A DNA stretch of 64,000 bases from Acidobacteriota bacterium (GTDB taxonomy: Bacteria > Acidobacteriota > Polarisedimenticolia > J045): NCBI GenBank assembly GCA_030949985.1, contig JAUZRX010000104.1, positions 20,728 to 84,727 of the forward strand, read 5' to 3'. The position numbers and the translations under genes are program-made. Under the pieces are notes generated by a model, which made no database searches, was not told the DNA's origin, and saw only the letters and a list, made by a program, of their open reading frames with translations. Below, in pieces: positions 16,592-25,862 of this stretch (positions within the stretch are counted from its first letter, which is position 1; each line of letters starts with the position of its first letter).

Positions 16592-18271
16592 ATGGGGGCC
16601 GTGGACGCTCATTCGAGACAGCTTCAGCAGAACCGGCGGCGACTGCTGGCCCTCTCTCCACGCCGGCGCATCGGTTCGATTCTCGAAGCCCGCCGGCCGG
16701 CGGCCCTGGCCCGGGTTCTGCCGGCCCAGGACTTCTACCTCACCCTGGCCGAAGCCTCCCCCGCCGAAGCGCGCGCCCTGCTGCCTCTCGCGTCGCGGCA
16801 CCAGCTCGATTTCGTCCTCGACATCGACGCCTGGGGCCGGGACCGATTCTCCGCCGGGCGCCTGGCAACCTGGCTTGAACGCTTCGCCGAGGCCGGCCCC
16901 GAACTGATGGCCCGATGGCTGCGGGAGGGAGATGAAAAGACCGTGGTCCTGGCCCTCTCCCGAGTCCTGACGGTGTACAAGCTCGACCCGTCGGTGGACG
17001 AATCCCGCTGGCCCCCCGAGCCGGCGCCCCGGACCCTTGACGGACTCTACTATCTAGCCCCCGTCCCGCGCCTGAGCCCCAAGGCCTTCGAAGGCCTGCT
17101 CGGCGGCCTGGCCCTGCTGCGCGGCGCGGGGACGCGGGTCTACGAAGCCCTGCTCGAGCAGGTCCTGTGGGCGATTCCCGCCGAGCACGAAGAAGAGGTC
17201 TACACCGAGCGCGTCTCGCGGCTCGCGGAGCGGGGTTTCCCGCCCCTCGAGGAGTCCCTCGAGGTCTGGGCTCCGAGCCTTACGGCCGAACAGCTCGCCC
17301 GACGTCTCGCGTCCCTCGCCCCATCCCCAGGCAGCCCGCGACCGGCGGCATCCACGGCCCTGGTCCCGGTCGATAGCGACCCCCTGCCCTGCCTGGCCCA
17401 GGCTCTTGCCGCGTGTGACCCCTCCAGGGCCGAAGCCTTCATCCATCAAGGTCTGGCCCGGCTGGGCAACCGCTTCGCCGTCGCCTCCCTGGCCCACCTG
17501 GGCCGCCCCCGCACCCACCGCGACGGCCTGCGCCTGGCCTTCTGTCACGCCAACCTCGGGCTGGAGTTGATCACCCGGGGCGACGAAGCCCGTCTCGGCC
17601 CCGCCCTCGATCACCTCTCGGCGGCTGAAGTGGTGGGTGCCGGCACGGCAGCGGTCATCGAACGGGTCGAGCGGGCCCGCCGCCTCGAGCAAGGCTGGCT
17701 CCGGCGCGTCCACCTGGCCGGCGAGCGGCTCGACGCCCCCATCGCCCGCGCCCTCGCCGGCCTGCTGCGCCATCGTCCCCGCTTCGAGGGCTGGGAGGAG
17801 TCCCGCCCCTTCCGGGCCGTCGAGGACCTGGAGCGCTGCGATGAGCTGTTGCTGGCGGCCGAGTCCATGGGCACCTTCCTCGAAGAGCGGCTCGGCGCCG
17901 GCGCCCGGGAACTCCCCGAGCTGGCCCGGCTGCCCGCCGGCCGCCGGAACATCGAGGACGTGGAGTGGTCCGCCGTGGCCCTGACCGCCATCGCGCGACG
18001 GGTCCTCGGCGGCGGGGGCGATCCCCGCCCGCTCAGCGCCCGGCAGGCCGCCGAGGCCCTGGCGGCGCTCACCGTCGACCAGGCCGGGACGCTCCGCTGC
18101 ACCCCTGCTTTCTTCGCCGCCGCCGAGCAGCTCGGCCTCGCCCCCGCCGCCCCCTTCCTCGCGGCCCGGCTGGAGGATTCGGCCCAGGCCGCAAGAGGAC
18201 AGACGCCTCCGAATCCAGACCTCCTCAGGGCCCTGCTTTTGGCTCCGCCGGGTGAACCGGATCTGCGTTGA
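16592..18271 (+). CDS. DUF6178-like protein, function unknown
   Basis: Soluble 559-aa protein with no signal peptide or membrane segment. The N-terminal part (LLALSPRRRIGSILEARRP... VLPAQDFYLTLAEA... HQLDFVLDIDAWGRDRF... WLREGDEKTVVLAL) matches my recollection of the DUF6178 family found in Desulfobacterota/Geobacter relatives, whose function is unknown. The rest is helical and rich in Leu/Ala/Arg/Glu. I chose the ATG at 16592; a TTG at 16583 is also in frame. Neither has a clear ribosome-binding site, so the start is uncertain. The stop is 67 nt before tRNA-Cys. Confidence 0.6.
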   Translation: MGAVDAHSRQLQQNRRRLLALSPRRRIGSILEARRPAALARVLPAQDFYLTLAEASPAEARALLPLASRHQLDFVLDIDAWGRDRFSAGRLATWLERFAEAGPELMARWLREGDEKTVVLALSRVLTVYKLDPSVDESRWPPEPAPRTLDGLYYLAPVPRLSPKAFEGLLGGLALLRGAGTRVYEALLEQVLWAIPAEHEEEVYTERVSRLAERGFPPLEESLEVWAPSLTAEQLARRLASLAPSPGSPRPAASTALVPVDSDPLPCLAQALAACDPSRAEAFIHQGLARLGNRFAVASLAHLGRPRTHRDGLRLAFCHANLGLELITRGDEARLGPALDHLSAAEVVGAGTAAVIERVERARRLEQGWLRRVHLAGERLDAPIARALAGLLRHRPRFEGWEESRPFRAVEDLERCDELLLAAESMGTFLEERLGAGARELPELARLPAGRRNIEDVEWSAVALTAIARRVLGGGGDPRPLSARQAAEALAALTVDQAGTLRCTPAFFAAAEQLGLAPAAPFLAARLEDSAQAARGQTPPNPDLLRALLLAPPGEPDLR

Positions 18272-18338
18272 CGCCCTGTCGGCCGCGGCGTATTCTCTTC
18301 GCTCCGAAGGGCCCGACGGGCCCGGCGGGTCGTCTCCA

Positions 18339-18413
18339 GGCGCCGTGGCCAAGTGGCTAAGGCAGAGGTCTGCAAAACCTTTATCCCCGGTTCGAATCCG
18401 GGCGGCGCCTCCA
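18339..18413 (+). tRNA. tRNA-Cys (anticodon GCA)
   Basis: 75 nt: acceptor GGCGCCG/CGGCGCC, anticodon stem GAGGT/ACCTT around the loop CTGCAAA (anticodon GCA), T-arm CCCGG-TTCGAAT-CCGGG, discriminator T and encoded CCA. Confidence 0.95.
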
Positions 18414-18448
18414 GCCGCGTTTCTTTCCCGACAGCTCCGGCGAGAGCC

Positions 18449-20014
18449 TTACGGCTCGACGCGGTACACCGTGTCGATCACGGTCCCGTCGACCCACTTG
18501 ATCACCGCCACAGGCTCGTCGGTGATCGCGGGACGCTCGGGAGCACCGCCGCAGAGGCCTTCCACCTCGGCCTTGATCTCCTCGAGGGGGCGGATCGGCA
18601 GGTCGGAACCCTCCAGGGCCTCGAGCAGGTCTTTCCGCCGGGGATTGATGGCGATGCCCCGCTCCGTGGCCACCACGTCCACCAGTTCTCCCGGACCGGT
18701 GATGGTGGTCACCTCGTCCACGATCACCGGCAGGCGATCGCGGAAGCTGGGCACCGCCAGCACGGTGCAGCGGGAGAACAGGCAGTTCTGCCAGCCGCCG
18801 ATGCCATGCAACAGGCGGCCGTCGGAGTGGGTCACCACGTTGGCGTTGAAGTTCAGGTCGACCTCGGTGGCTCCCAGTACCGCCACGTCGACCATCGAGG
18901 CGAAATTCCCCTTGCCGTGGTGGTTGTAGGAGGTGAAGGGCGAAGTGGGTACATGACGTGGATCACCGGCGATGGACTCCACCCCCGCCAGATCGAAGGT
19001 CTGTCCATCGAGGATGTAGTCGGTCAACCCTTCCTGCAGCAGGTCCACCAGGTATCGGGTCGAACCTCCACGCACGAAACGCGCGCGCACCCCCGCCTGG
19101 CGCATCATCTCCTTGAGGAAGCCCACGAAGGCCAGGGCGATGCCCCCCGCCCCGGCCTGGAAGGAAAACCCGTCCCGCAGAATCCCCGCGTCGCGGATCA
19201 ACCGGGCGATCATCTCCGCCGTCCGCAGGCGATCAGGCGAACGGGTGATACGGGTCGTCCCCGAGACGATCTTCGCCGGATCGCCGATGGACTCCACCTC
19301 CACCACGTAGTCCACGTTGTTGCCCTGGACCTGCCAGGGAATGCAGGGAAAGGGCACCAGGTTGTCGGTGACCACGATGACCTTGTCGGCATAGATCGAG
19401 TCGGCAAGCGCGAAGTTGATCGAGCCGCAGGCCGACTGGCCACGCGATCCGGTGGCATTGCCGAAGGGATCGGCGGTGGGGGCGGCGATGACCGCCACGT
19501 CGATCTTGACCTCGCCGTCCTGGATCGCCTGCCAGCGCCCGCCGTGGGACCGCAGCACGCCCAGGCCCCGCATCTTTCCCGCCGAACAGTAAGCGCCCAA
19601 CGGGCCATTCATGCTGCCCTCGATGTGATGCACCGTACCGTCGTCCATCAGTCCGGTCACCGGGGCATGGCAGGGAAACGAAGCGCTGGGAAACCACATC
19701 AGGTCCCGCACGCCCAGGTCCCGCGCGGCCTCGAGGGCGGCGAGAGCCACCCGGTCCCCGTTGCGCAGGTGATGGTGGGTGGAGAGGGTCATGCCGTCGG
19801 CCAGGCCACAGGCCTCGAGCGCCTCCCGCAATCCCGGCAAACGCTTGTCGCCGTCGGACGGGTAGTCCGACGCCGTAACCACGGCAGGCCCCCAGCGCCG
19901 CCCCGCGGGCCGGTGAGCGTCGACGCCCCGGTAGGGAACCTGGGCCCGGCCGGCGATGGACGAGGGTACGCGTCGACCCAAAGCGTTGACCACCATCTCG
20001 CCGTGCTCTCTCAT
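18449..20014 (-). CDS. citF: citrate lyase alpha subunit (citrate:acetyl-ACP transferase), CitF family
   Basis: Encodes 521 aa, the family's usual length. CitF swaps acetyl for citryl on the acyl carrier subunit. Recognisable segments include VDAHRPAGRRWGP, LSTHHHLRNGD, GSMNGPLGAYCSAGKMRGLG, SRGQSACGSINFALADSIYA, FSFQAGAGGIALAF, FVRGGSTRYLVDLLQ, NFASMVDVAVLGATEVDLNFNAN in pieces, and VATERGIAINPRR near the C-terminus. The ATG at 20014 overlaps the stop of the upstream CitD-CitE gene as ATGA. It is the last gene of the tricarboxylate operon and converges on tRNA-Cys. No citC, citX or citG is in the window. Confidence 0.88.
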   Translation of the reverse strand: MREHGEMVVNALGRRVPSSIAGRAQVPYRGVDAHRPAGRRWGPAVVTASDYPSDGDKRLPGLREALEACGLADGMTLSTHHHLRNGDRVALAALEAARDLGVRDLMWFPSASFPCHAPVTGLMDDGTVHHIEGSMNGPLGAYCSAGKMRGLGVLRSHGGRWQAIQDGEVKIDVAVIAAPTADPFGNATGSRGQSACGSINFALADSIYADKVIVVTDNLVPFPCIPWQVQGNNVDYVVEVESIGDPAKIVSGTTRITRSPDRLRTAEMIARLIRDAGILRDGFSFQAGAGGIALAFVGFLKEMMRQAGVRARFVRGGSTRYLVDLLQEGLTDYILDGQTFDLAGVESIAGDPRHVPTSPFTSYNHHGKGNFASMVDVAVLGATEVDLNFNANVVTHSDGRLLHGIGGWQNCLFSRCTVLAVPSFRDRLPVIVDEVTTITGPGELVDVVATERGIAINPRRKDLLEALEGSDLPIRPLEEIKAEVEGLCGGAPERPAITDEPVAVIKWVDGTVIDTVYRVEP

Positions 20015-21240
20015 CGCCGCCTGCCCTCCTCGCCGCCCAACAGGCCCATGCGCCGCGCTCGTTCCACCAGGGCCAGGGCCCGCTCCACGACCGGCGGGTC
20101 GATCATCTTGCTGCCCAACGCCACCACGGCCCTGCCGGAAGACCGGGCCTGTTCGAAGGCCTCGACCACCCGCAGGGCCCGCTCGATTTCGTCCGGCCCG
20201 GGAGCAAAGGCCCGGTGCACCACCGGCACCTGCGAGGGGTGAATGCAGCCCATGCCCTCGAAGCCCATGGCCCGGCTGCGCCGCCCCCAACGCTCGAGCC
20301 CCTCCAGGTCCGCAATGTCACCGTAGACCGAGTCGATGGCCTGGCAGCCCGCGGCGCGGGCCGCCTGGACCAGGCGGGAGCGGGCCCAGGCGCTCTCCTC
20401 GCCTCCGGGAGTCTTCACCACCCCCAGGTCCGCGGTGTAGTCCTCCAGGCCGATGGTCAGCGCAGCCACCCGGCCGCAGGCGGCGGCGATCTCCGCCGCC
20501 GCCTCGAGGCCCCGGGCCGACTCGATGATCGGCATCAGCCACACGGCGCCGTCACCTTCCACCGGGCAGTCGAGAGCCGTCAGGCGCCGATCGACCTCCC
20601 GCACCTCGGCCGCCGACTCGACCTTGGGAATCAGCACCAACGACGGCCGGGCGGGAAGCACCACATCCAGGTCTTCCAGCCCCGCTGGAAGCTGATTGAT
20701 ACGCACCATCCGCTCCGCGTCACCGAAGTCGAGGTACTGCAAAGCCGCCGCCACCAGCAGGCGCGCGGCGTCTTTTTCGTCCGGATGAACCGAATCCTCC
20801 AGGTCGAGGATGATCCCGTCGGCACCGTAGAGACCGGCGTTGGTCATCAATTTGGGGTCGCTGCCGGGAATGTAGAGTCGGCTGCGCCGCAGGCGGTCGA
20901 TCCCGCCTCCCGACGGGGGATGTCGCACCGGCGGCGGCGGCGCCGGCGCGGCTCCCGCCCGCACCAGGGCCGCCCGCACCCGGGCCTCGATGGCAAAGGG
21001 CAGCGCCCCGGCGTCGACCACTCGCAGGCGGGCATGGTCGATGCCGTGCTGCCGGACGATCTCTTCCACCTGCCGACGGATCCTCCGGCCGTAGTAGGCG
21101 GCCACGCGGGACTCCAGGTCGACCTGGATGCCACCCGCCGTCGCCGGCTCGAAGGCCACGTGAAGATCGGAGCGCACCTTCTCGCCCCGCCGCCCCGCCT
21201 GGGCGGGCCGCATCGATCCTTGCCCTGGGGCCTGGCTCAT
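20011..21240 (-). CDS. citrate lyase acyl-carrier (gamma) and beta subunits fused: CitD-CitE
   Basis: 409 aa in two parts. Residues about 18-95 look like CitD, the acyl carrier that bears the phosphoribosyl-dephospho-CoA arm: VRSDLHVAFEPA (Ser24 as the likely attachment site), GGIQVDLESRVAAYYGRRI, and DAGALPFAIEARVRAALVRA. A Pro/Ala-rich linker (about 96-112) leads into CitE, the citryl-ACP lyase: RSRLYIPGSDPKLM, ADGIILDLEDSVHPDEK, LMPIIESARGLEAA, LTIGLEDYTADLG, and GFEGMGCIHPSQ with the CitE/HpcH Mg-binding acids. CitD and CitE are normally separate genes. The start at 21240 is the farthest in-frame ATG; an ATG at 21213 with AAGGA is possible. The stop overlaps citF. Confidence 0.85.
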   Translation of the reverse strand: MSQAPGQGSMRPAQAGRRGEKVRSDLHVAFEPATAGGIQVDLESRVAAYYGRRIRRQVEEIVRQHGIDHARLRVVDAGALPFAIEARVRAALVRAGAAPAPPPPVRHPPSGGGIDRLRRSRLYIPGSDPKLMTNAGLYGADGIILDLEDSVHPDEKDAARLLVAAALQYLDFGDAERMVRINQLPAGLEDLDVVLPARPSLVLIPKVESAAEVREVDRRLTALDCPVEGDGAVWLMPIIESARGLEAAAEIAAACGRVAALTIGLEDYTADLGVVKTPGGEESAWARSRLVQAARAAGCQAIDSVYGDIADLEGLERWGRRSRAMGFEGMGCIHPSQVPVVHRAFAPGPDEIERALRVVEAFEQARSSGRAVVALGSKMIDPPVVERALALVERARRMGLLGGEEGRRR

Positions 21241-21254
21241 GGCACGTCTCGCTT

Positions 21255-22439
21255 CTACAGGGCGGAAATGATGGCGTCGGTCAACTCCACCGTGGTCGCC
21301 GCTCCCCTGGAGATCACGTCCGGTCCTCCAGGCAGCTTCATCATGTCATAGGCCCGGACGCGCCCCTCGGCGACCACCGCCGCCACCGCGCCTCGGATCT
21401 TCTCGGCCTTGTCGCCTTCTCCGAGATGATCGAGCATCATCGCCGCGGAGAGAATCATCGCGATCGGGTTGACGATCGGCGGGTCGAGAGCTTCGTATTT
21501 CGGCGCCGAACCGTGGGTCGGCTCGAACACGGCCACCTCGTCGCCGATATTCCCCGAACAGGCGAAGCCCAGGCCGCCCACCAGGCCGGCGAAAGCGTCG
21601 GAGACGATGTCACCGAAGAGATTCCCCGCCACCAGGACCCCGTAGTCTTCGGGGTTCTTGGTCAGCCACATCATCTGGGCGTCGATGTTGGTCGACCAGA
21701 GGGCGATGTCGGGGAAATCCGCCTTCACCTCGGCGGCGATCTCCTCCATCATTCCCGAAGTCTCCCGCAGCACGTTGGGCTTCTCGCAGACGGTCACCGA
21801 TTTGTAGCCATGGCGACGCGCGTAGGTGAACGCGGCGCGCAGGATCCGCTCGCAGGCGCCACGGGTGAACAGGCGCACCGACATGGCCATCTGCTCCGGC
21901 GGCACATCGGCAAAGGCCTTCCACTTGGGATGCTCCGCCATGGCCCGGCGCAGCGCCTCCGGCGGGTGACTCCATTCGAGCCCGCAGTAGAGACCCTCGG
22001 TGTTCTGGCGGAAGATCACCGCGTCGACCTTGGGCTCCTCGTAGCCGCCGTCCGCCGAACGGCGGATGAAATTCAGCGGGTTGCCCGGGAACGAGCGACA
22101 GGGGCGGATGCAAACGTCCAGGTTGAAGCGCTGGCGCAGGCCCACGATGGGGCTGAAGTAGACGTAGCCCTTGTCCCGCAACTCCGGTGACAACTCCGCC
22201 AGGGCGGCGGGCTTGGGCTTGGAGGTGATCGCCCCGAAGAGTCCCGTCTTGTGCTCGGCCAGCAACTCGACGGTACGCTCGGGCAGGGCGTTGCCTTCCT
22301 TGATCCAGAACTCCCAGCCGATGTCGGCGTGAACGTAGTCCGCATCGAAACCCACGGCTTCGAGCACCCGGATGGCCTGGGGCAGAACGACCTTGCCGAT
22401 TCCGTCCCCGGGCATGCTGACGATGGTGTGGCGCGTCAT
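21255..22439 (-). CDS. isocitrate/isopropylmalate dehydrogenase family, NADP-type
   Basis: 394-aa beta-decarboxylating dehydrogenase. Seen: MPGDGIGKVVLPQAI, substrate arginines in GLRQRFNLDVCIRPCRSF, IFRQNTEGLYCGLEW, a Lys in VCEKPNVLRETSGMM, and metal-binding Asp residues in NLFGDIVSDAFAG. The cofactor loop HGSAPKYEALDPPIVNP and the later RAYDMMKLPG match E. coli NADP-isocitrate dehydrogenase (Lys344, Tyr345, Asn352, Tyr391; Arg395 is Lys here) rather than NAD enzymes. Isocitrate is the likely substrate, but a methyl- or homo-isocitrate cannot be excluded. It sits between the aconitase-family and CitDE genes with gaps of 17 and 14 nt. Confidence 0.8.
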   Translation of the reverse strand: MTRHTIVSMPGDGIGKVVLPQAIRVLEAVGFDADYVHADIGWEFWIKEGNALPERTVELLAEHKTGLFGAITSKPKPAALAELSPELRDKGYVYFSPIVGLRQRFNLDVCIRPCRSFPGNPLNFIRRSADGGYEEPKVDAVIFRQNTEGLYCGLEWSHPPEALRRAMAEHPKWKAFADVPPEQMAMSVRLFTRGACERILRAAFTYARRHGYKSVTVCEKPNVLRETSGMMEEIAAEVKADFPDIALWSTNIDAQMMWLTKNPEDYGVLVAGNLFGDIVSDAFAGLVGGLGFACSGNIGDEVAVFEPTHGSAPKYEALDPPIVNPIAMILSAAMMLDHLGEGDKAEKIRGAVAAVVAEGRVRAYDMMKLPGGPDVISRGAATTVELTDAIISAL

Positions 22440-22456
22440 GGCGTCATTGTCTCCGT

Positions 22457-24397
22457 TTACTTTCCGTCGAGTCCCAGACGCCGGCGTACGAGGGCCTCCA
22501 CGCCGCCGGCGACAACCAGTTCCTGAGCCGTCGCACCGAGGGGCGCGAAGGCGAAGTGCTGCTCGTTCCAGGTGATCTGCGCCCGGGTGAAATCGACCCG
22601 CAGCGCCGGATCGATCACGATGGTTCGCACGCCGGCTTCGATGGCCGACGCGGCATGCTCACGCAGCGCCCGCACGACTTCTTCCTGCTCGATGCAGATG
22701 AAGCCGTTGTTGTAGGCATTGCGCAGGTAGGTCTGCGAGAAGCTCCCCGCGATGACCATGGCGATTCCCCGGGCGGCCAGTGCCGTCACCGCCTGTTCGC
22801 GGCTGGAACCGGTGCCGAAGTTCCAGCCCCCGACCAGAATGTCGCCCGGGCGGGCCTTGCCGCTGAACTCGGGGTCGTAGTTCTCCATCACCACCCGGGC
22901 CATCAGTTCCGGGCTCACATCCTCGCGATAGGTGTAGTCCTTGCCGTAGATTCCATCGGTGTTGAGGTTGTCCTGGGGCAGGAGCAGCCCCCGGCCCTCC
23001 ACCACCGCGGGAAAACCCTCGACGATCTCCACGCCGCCGCTGGAGCGGGGTGCGAGGGGCCGGGGTTCCCAGCGGCGCTCCAGTTCGACCGGCGCCATGG
23101 TTTCCGGGCCGCAAATCACGCCGGCGGCGGCGGAGGCCGCGACCACCTGGGGCGAGGCCAGGTAACACTGCGCCTCCCGCGAACCCATCCGTCCCTTGAA
23201 ATTGCGGTTGGTGGCGGAGATCCCCACCTCGCCGGGCTCGAGTAGTCCTTCGCCCAGACCGATGCAGGGCCCGCAGCCCGGTTCCAGGAAGCGCGCCCCG
23301 GCCTGGCGGAAAGTCTCCCAGACGCCGCTGGCCTCGCACCGCTGCTGAATCTCCCGACTCGCCGCCGCCACGTAGAGCTGCACGCCCGGCGCCACCCGAC
23401 GGCCATCGAGCACCGCCGCCGCCGCCGCCAGATCCTCGTAGCGAGAGTTGACGCAGGAAAGCAGGTAGGCCTTCTGCACGGACACCCGCCGGGCCGCCAT
23501 GGTGGCCAGGGGCGTGACGGCCTGCACCGTGTCGGGACCGGCCACGTGGGGTCGCACCTGGCCCAGGTCGACCACGATACGCCCGGCGTAGGCCGCGCCC
23601 TCGTCGGGACGCGGGGGAGCCTCCCGCCACTCGGCCAGGTCTTCGGGGGTGATGCGCGCCCCCTGGTCCCGGCGCCCCTCGAGCCACTCGAGGGTCACGT
23701 CATCGACGGGGAACCAGCCCACCAGCGCGCCCCACTCGGTGGTCATGTTGGCGATGGTCATCCGCGCGTCCATCGACAAGGTCCCCACACCGGGACCGGC
23801 GAATTCCACCGCCGCGTTGAGCACCTCCCCCGAGGCGTAGAGCCCGCAGAGCGTGAGAATCAGGTCCTTGCCCGAAACCCCGCCGGGAAGGGCCCCCTCT
23901 AGAACCACCTGCACCGTGCGGGGCACCTGCCACCAGAACTCGCCGGTGGCCCAGATCGCCGCGGCGTCCGTGCGCACCACCGGCGTGCCCAGGGCGCCCA
24001 CCGCCCCGTAGATGTTCGAGTGGGAATCGGAGGCCACCACGAAGGCACCGGGCCGGGCGTGGCCCTGCTCGAGCATCATCTGGTGGCCGATGCCCGAACC
24101 CGCCGGGTAGAACGTGATGCCCTGCTCCCGGGCGAAAGTCTCGATGGCCTGGTACTTGGCCAGGTTCGCCGCGGAGTGGTTCTGGATGTCGTGATCGAGG
24201 GTGAACACCGGCTGGGCGGGATCATGGACCTTTCCGGCTCCGATGGCCTGGAACTTCTTCATCACCGCCGCCGTGTTGTCGTGGGTCATCACGTGACGCG
24301 GCCGCACCGTGATGAAGTCCCCCGCGCGAACCCGCTGCGGAGCCTCGAGCCCCACCCCGTGAGCCCCGGCAATCTTCTCGATGACGGTCTGAACCAT
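22457..24397 (-). CDS. aconitase/homoaconitase family hydro-lyase, two-domain
   Basis: Encodes 646 aa. The large catalytic part carries FTLDHDIQNHSAAN, ASDSHSNIYGAVGALGTPV, and the [4Fe-4S] Cys ligands in LLSCVNSR and FLEPGCGPCIGLGEG. The C-terminal swivel domain has GDILVGGWNFGTGSSREQA, with the SSRE substrate-binding motif. It is shorter than AcnA (about 890 aa) and has both halves in one chain, like LysF/homoaconitase and short mitochondrial-type relatives. With the isocitrate-dehydrogenase-like and citrate-lyase genes, the likely reaction is citrate or alkyl-citrate to isocitrate isomerisation. GGGAGG lies 5 nt before the ATG. Confidence 0.82.
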   Translation of the reverse strand: MVQTVIEKIAGAHGVGLEAPQRVRAGDFITVRPRHVMTHDNTAAVMKKFQAIGAGKVHDPAQPVFTLDHDIQNHSAANLAKYQAIETFAREQGITFYPAGSGIGHQMMLEQGHARPGAFVVASDSHSNIYGAVGALGTPVVRTDAAAIWATGEFWWQVPRTVQVVLEGALPGGVSGKDLILTLCGLYASGEVLNAAVEFAGPGVGTLSMDARMTIANMTTEWGALVGWFPVDDVTLEWLEGRRDQGARITPEDLAEWREAPPRPDEGAAYAGRIVVDLGQVRPHVAGPDTVQAVTPLATMAARRVSVQKAYLLSCVNSRYEDLAAAAAVLDGRRVAPGVQLYVAAASREIQQRCEASGVWETFRQAGARFLEPGCGPCIGLGEGLLEPGEVGISATNRNFKGRMGSREAQCYLASPQVVAASAAAGVICGPETMAPVELERRWEPRPLAPRSSGGVEIVEGFPAVVEGRGLLLPQDNLNTDGIYGKDYTYREDVSPELMARVVMENYDPEFSGKARPGDILVGGWNFGTGSSREQAVTALAARGIAMVIAGSFSQTYLRNAYNNGFICIEQEEVVRALREHAASAIEAGVRTIVIDPALRVDFTRAQITWNEQHFAFAPLGATAQELVVAGGVEALVRRRLGLDGK

Positions 24398-24423
24398 CGC
24401 TGCCTCCCGTCGCGCCGCGGGAT

Positions 24424-25806
24424 CTACTTGTCGGCCCGGGTCAGTTCCAGCAACTCGCTGACCGAGCCCAGGGAATCCAGCTCCCAGATCGCCTGCTTGA
24501 GTTCCCGCTGCCGGGAGTCGGTGAGCACGTCCGCGGCCAGAGCTTCGAACTTCTCTTCCACCTCCTCGTCGGTCAGCGGGTTGCGGTAGTCACCCTTGGG
24601 ATAGTCGAGCTGCTTTTCGAAGCTGTCGCCGCCGGTGGTGTAGATGGTCACATGGACGCGCTGCAGGGCGGGGAAGACCTTCTCGATCTCCTCGTCGGCC
24701 ACCACCTCGACTTTCTCGAGCTGGGCCCGGATGGTGGGGTCCATGATCTTCTCGTCGTGGAACTGGGCGGGGGTCACCTGCCGGTCGACGATGGCCGCGG
24801 CGATGCAGTAGGGCAGCGAATGGTCCGCCGTCTCCTTGCTGCGGGGGTCGTACTTGGTGGGATCCGCCAGGATATCCGCAGCCCGCGCCAGGGAACGGAT
24901 ACGCACCTTCTCCACCGCGTCGGGCGCCAGGTCGTGGGTCTTGACCAGGTCGAGCACGGCGGAGATCGGAGCGTGGGTCAGGGCCTCGGTGGGAAAGCCC
25001 TTCATCCCGCAGCGCTCGATGCGCCAGGACTCCCCCAGCCCCTCGGTCAGCACTTCCAGCTTCCACTCCGGACCCAGGCAGTGAGCCAGGCCTTCCTTGC
25101 CGTCGATCACGTGCTCGGGTCCGGTGTAGCCCCGTTCCGCCAGCAGCGCCGCCAGCACGCCGCTCTGGGTCGCCAGGGGATCGACGGTATTCTTCATCAT
25201 CGTCAGCTTGCCGGCGGTGACGGCCCCCAGGGTGGCCATACGGCTGCCGGAAATACCGATCGCATGCTGGATCCGTTCGTCATCCAGCCGCAGGGCCCGA
25301 CCGGCGACGATGGGCGAGACGAAGGCCGTCAGGGTGGCATGGTGCCAGCCCCGCTCACGGATGCCCGGGAAGGCCGCCTCGCACATGCGCATCTCGAACT
25401 CGTGACCCAGCACGATCCCCACGATCAGTTCCCGCCCCCCCGACCCGAGCCGCTCGCAGCAGGCCAGGGCCGCGGGAAGAATGTCCGAGGGGTGGGAGGG
25501 ATCCTGCTGCCAGTAGATGTCGTTGTAATCCATCACCCGGACCATCAAGGCGTTGGCCAGGGAAGCCGAGAGCGGATCGACCTTCTCCCCGCTGCCGATG
25601 ACGGTGGCCTTTCCGGAACCGGCGACCTCCTGCATCAGGTCGAGGTAGATCTTCACGTCGTGCTGGCGGTACCCCCCCAGGGCGCAGCCGATGGAATCGA
25701 GGAGGTAGCGCTTGGCCTGGTGGACGGCCTGGGGAGCGATGTGCTCGTATTCCAGTTCCGCGGCCCAGCGTGCCATGGTGGCGGTGATCGTCTCGTGGGT
25801 GCTCAT
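24424..25806 (-). CDS. MmgE/PrpD family protein (2-methylcitrate/aconitate dehydratase-like)
   Basis: 460 aa, the usual length. Family hallmarks: VHQAKRYLLDSIGCALGG near residues 30-47, DYNDIYWQQDPSHPSDILPAAL in pieces near 117-135, a LGHEFEMRM helix, GWHHATLTAFVSPIVAG, and KGFPTEALTHAPI near 290. PrpD dehydrates 2-methylcitrate, and other members act on cis-aconitate or related acids. Here the aconitase-family neighbour could complete the isomerisation and CitF/CitDE could cleave the product. The ATG at 25806 has AAAGGA upstream. Gaps are 26 nt to the next gene and 56 nt to the HD gene. Confidence 0.82.
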   Translation of the reverse strand: MSTHETITATMARWAAELEYEHIAPQAVHQAKRYLLDSIGCALGGYRQHDVKIYLDLMQEVAGSGKATVIGSGEKVDPLSASLANALMVRVMDYNDIYWQQDPSHPSDILPAALACCERLGSGGRELIVGIVLGHEFEMRMCEAAFPGIRERGWHHATLTAFVSPIVAGRALRLDDERIQHAIGISGSRMATLGAVTAGKLTMMKNTVDPLATQSGVLAALLAERGYTGPEHVIDGKEGLAHCLGPEWKLEVLTEGLGESWRIERCGMKGFPTEALTHAPISAVLDLVKTHDLAPDAVEKVRIRSLARAADILADPTKYDPRSKETADHSLPYCIAAAIVDRQVTPAQFHDEKIMDPTIRAQLEKVEVVADEEIEKVFPALQRVHVTIYTTGGDSFEKQLDYPKGDYRNPLTDEEVEEKFEALAADVLTDSRQRELKQAIWELDSLGSVSELLELTRADK

Positions 25807-25862
25807 GGGTCTCGGTCCTTTGTCGCGCCGGGAGCGCGCGGGGGGACCCCGGCCGGGTCCCG

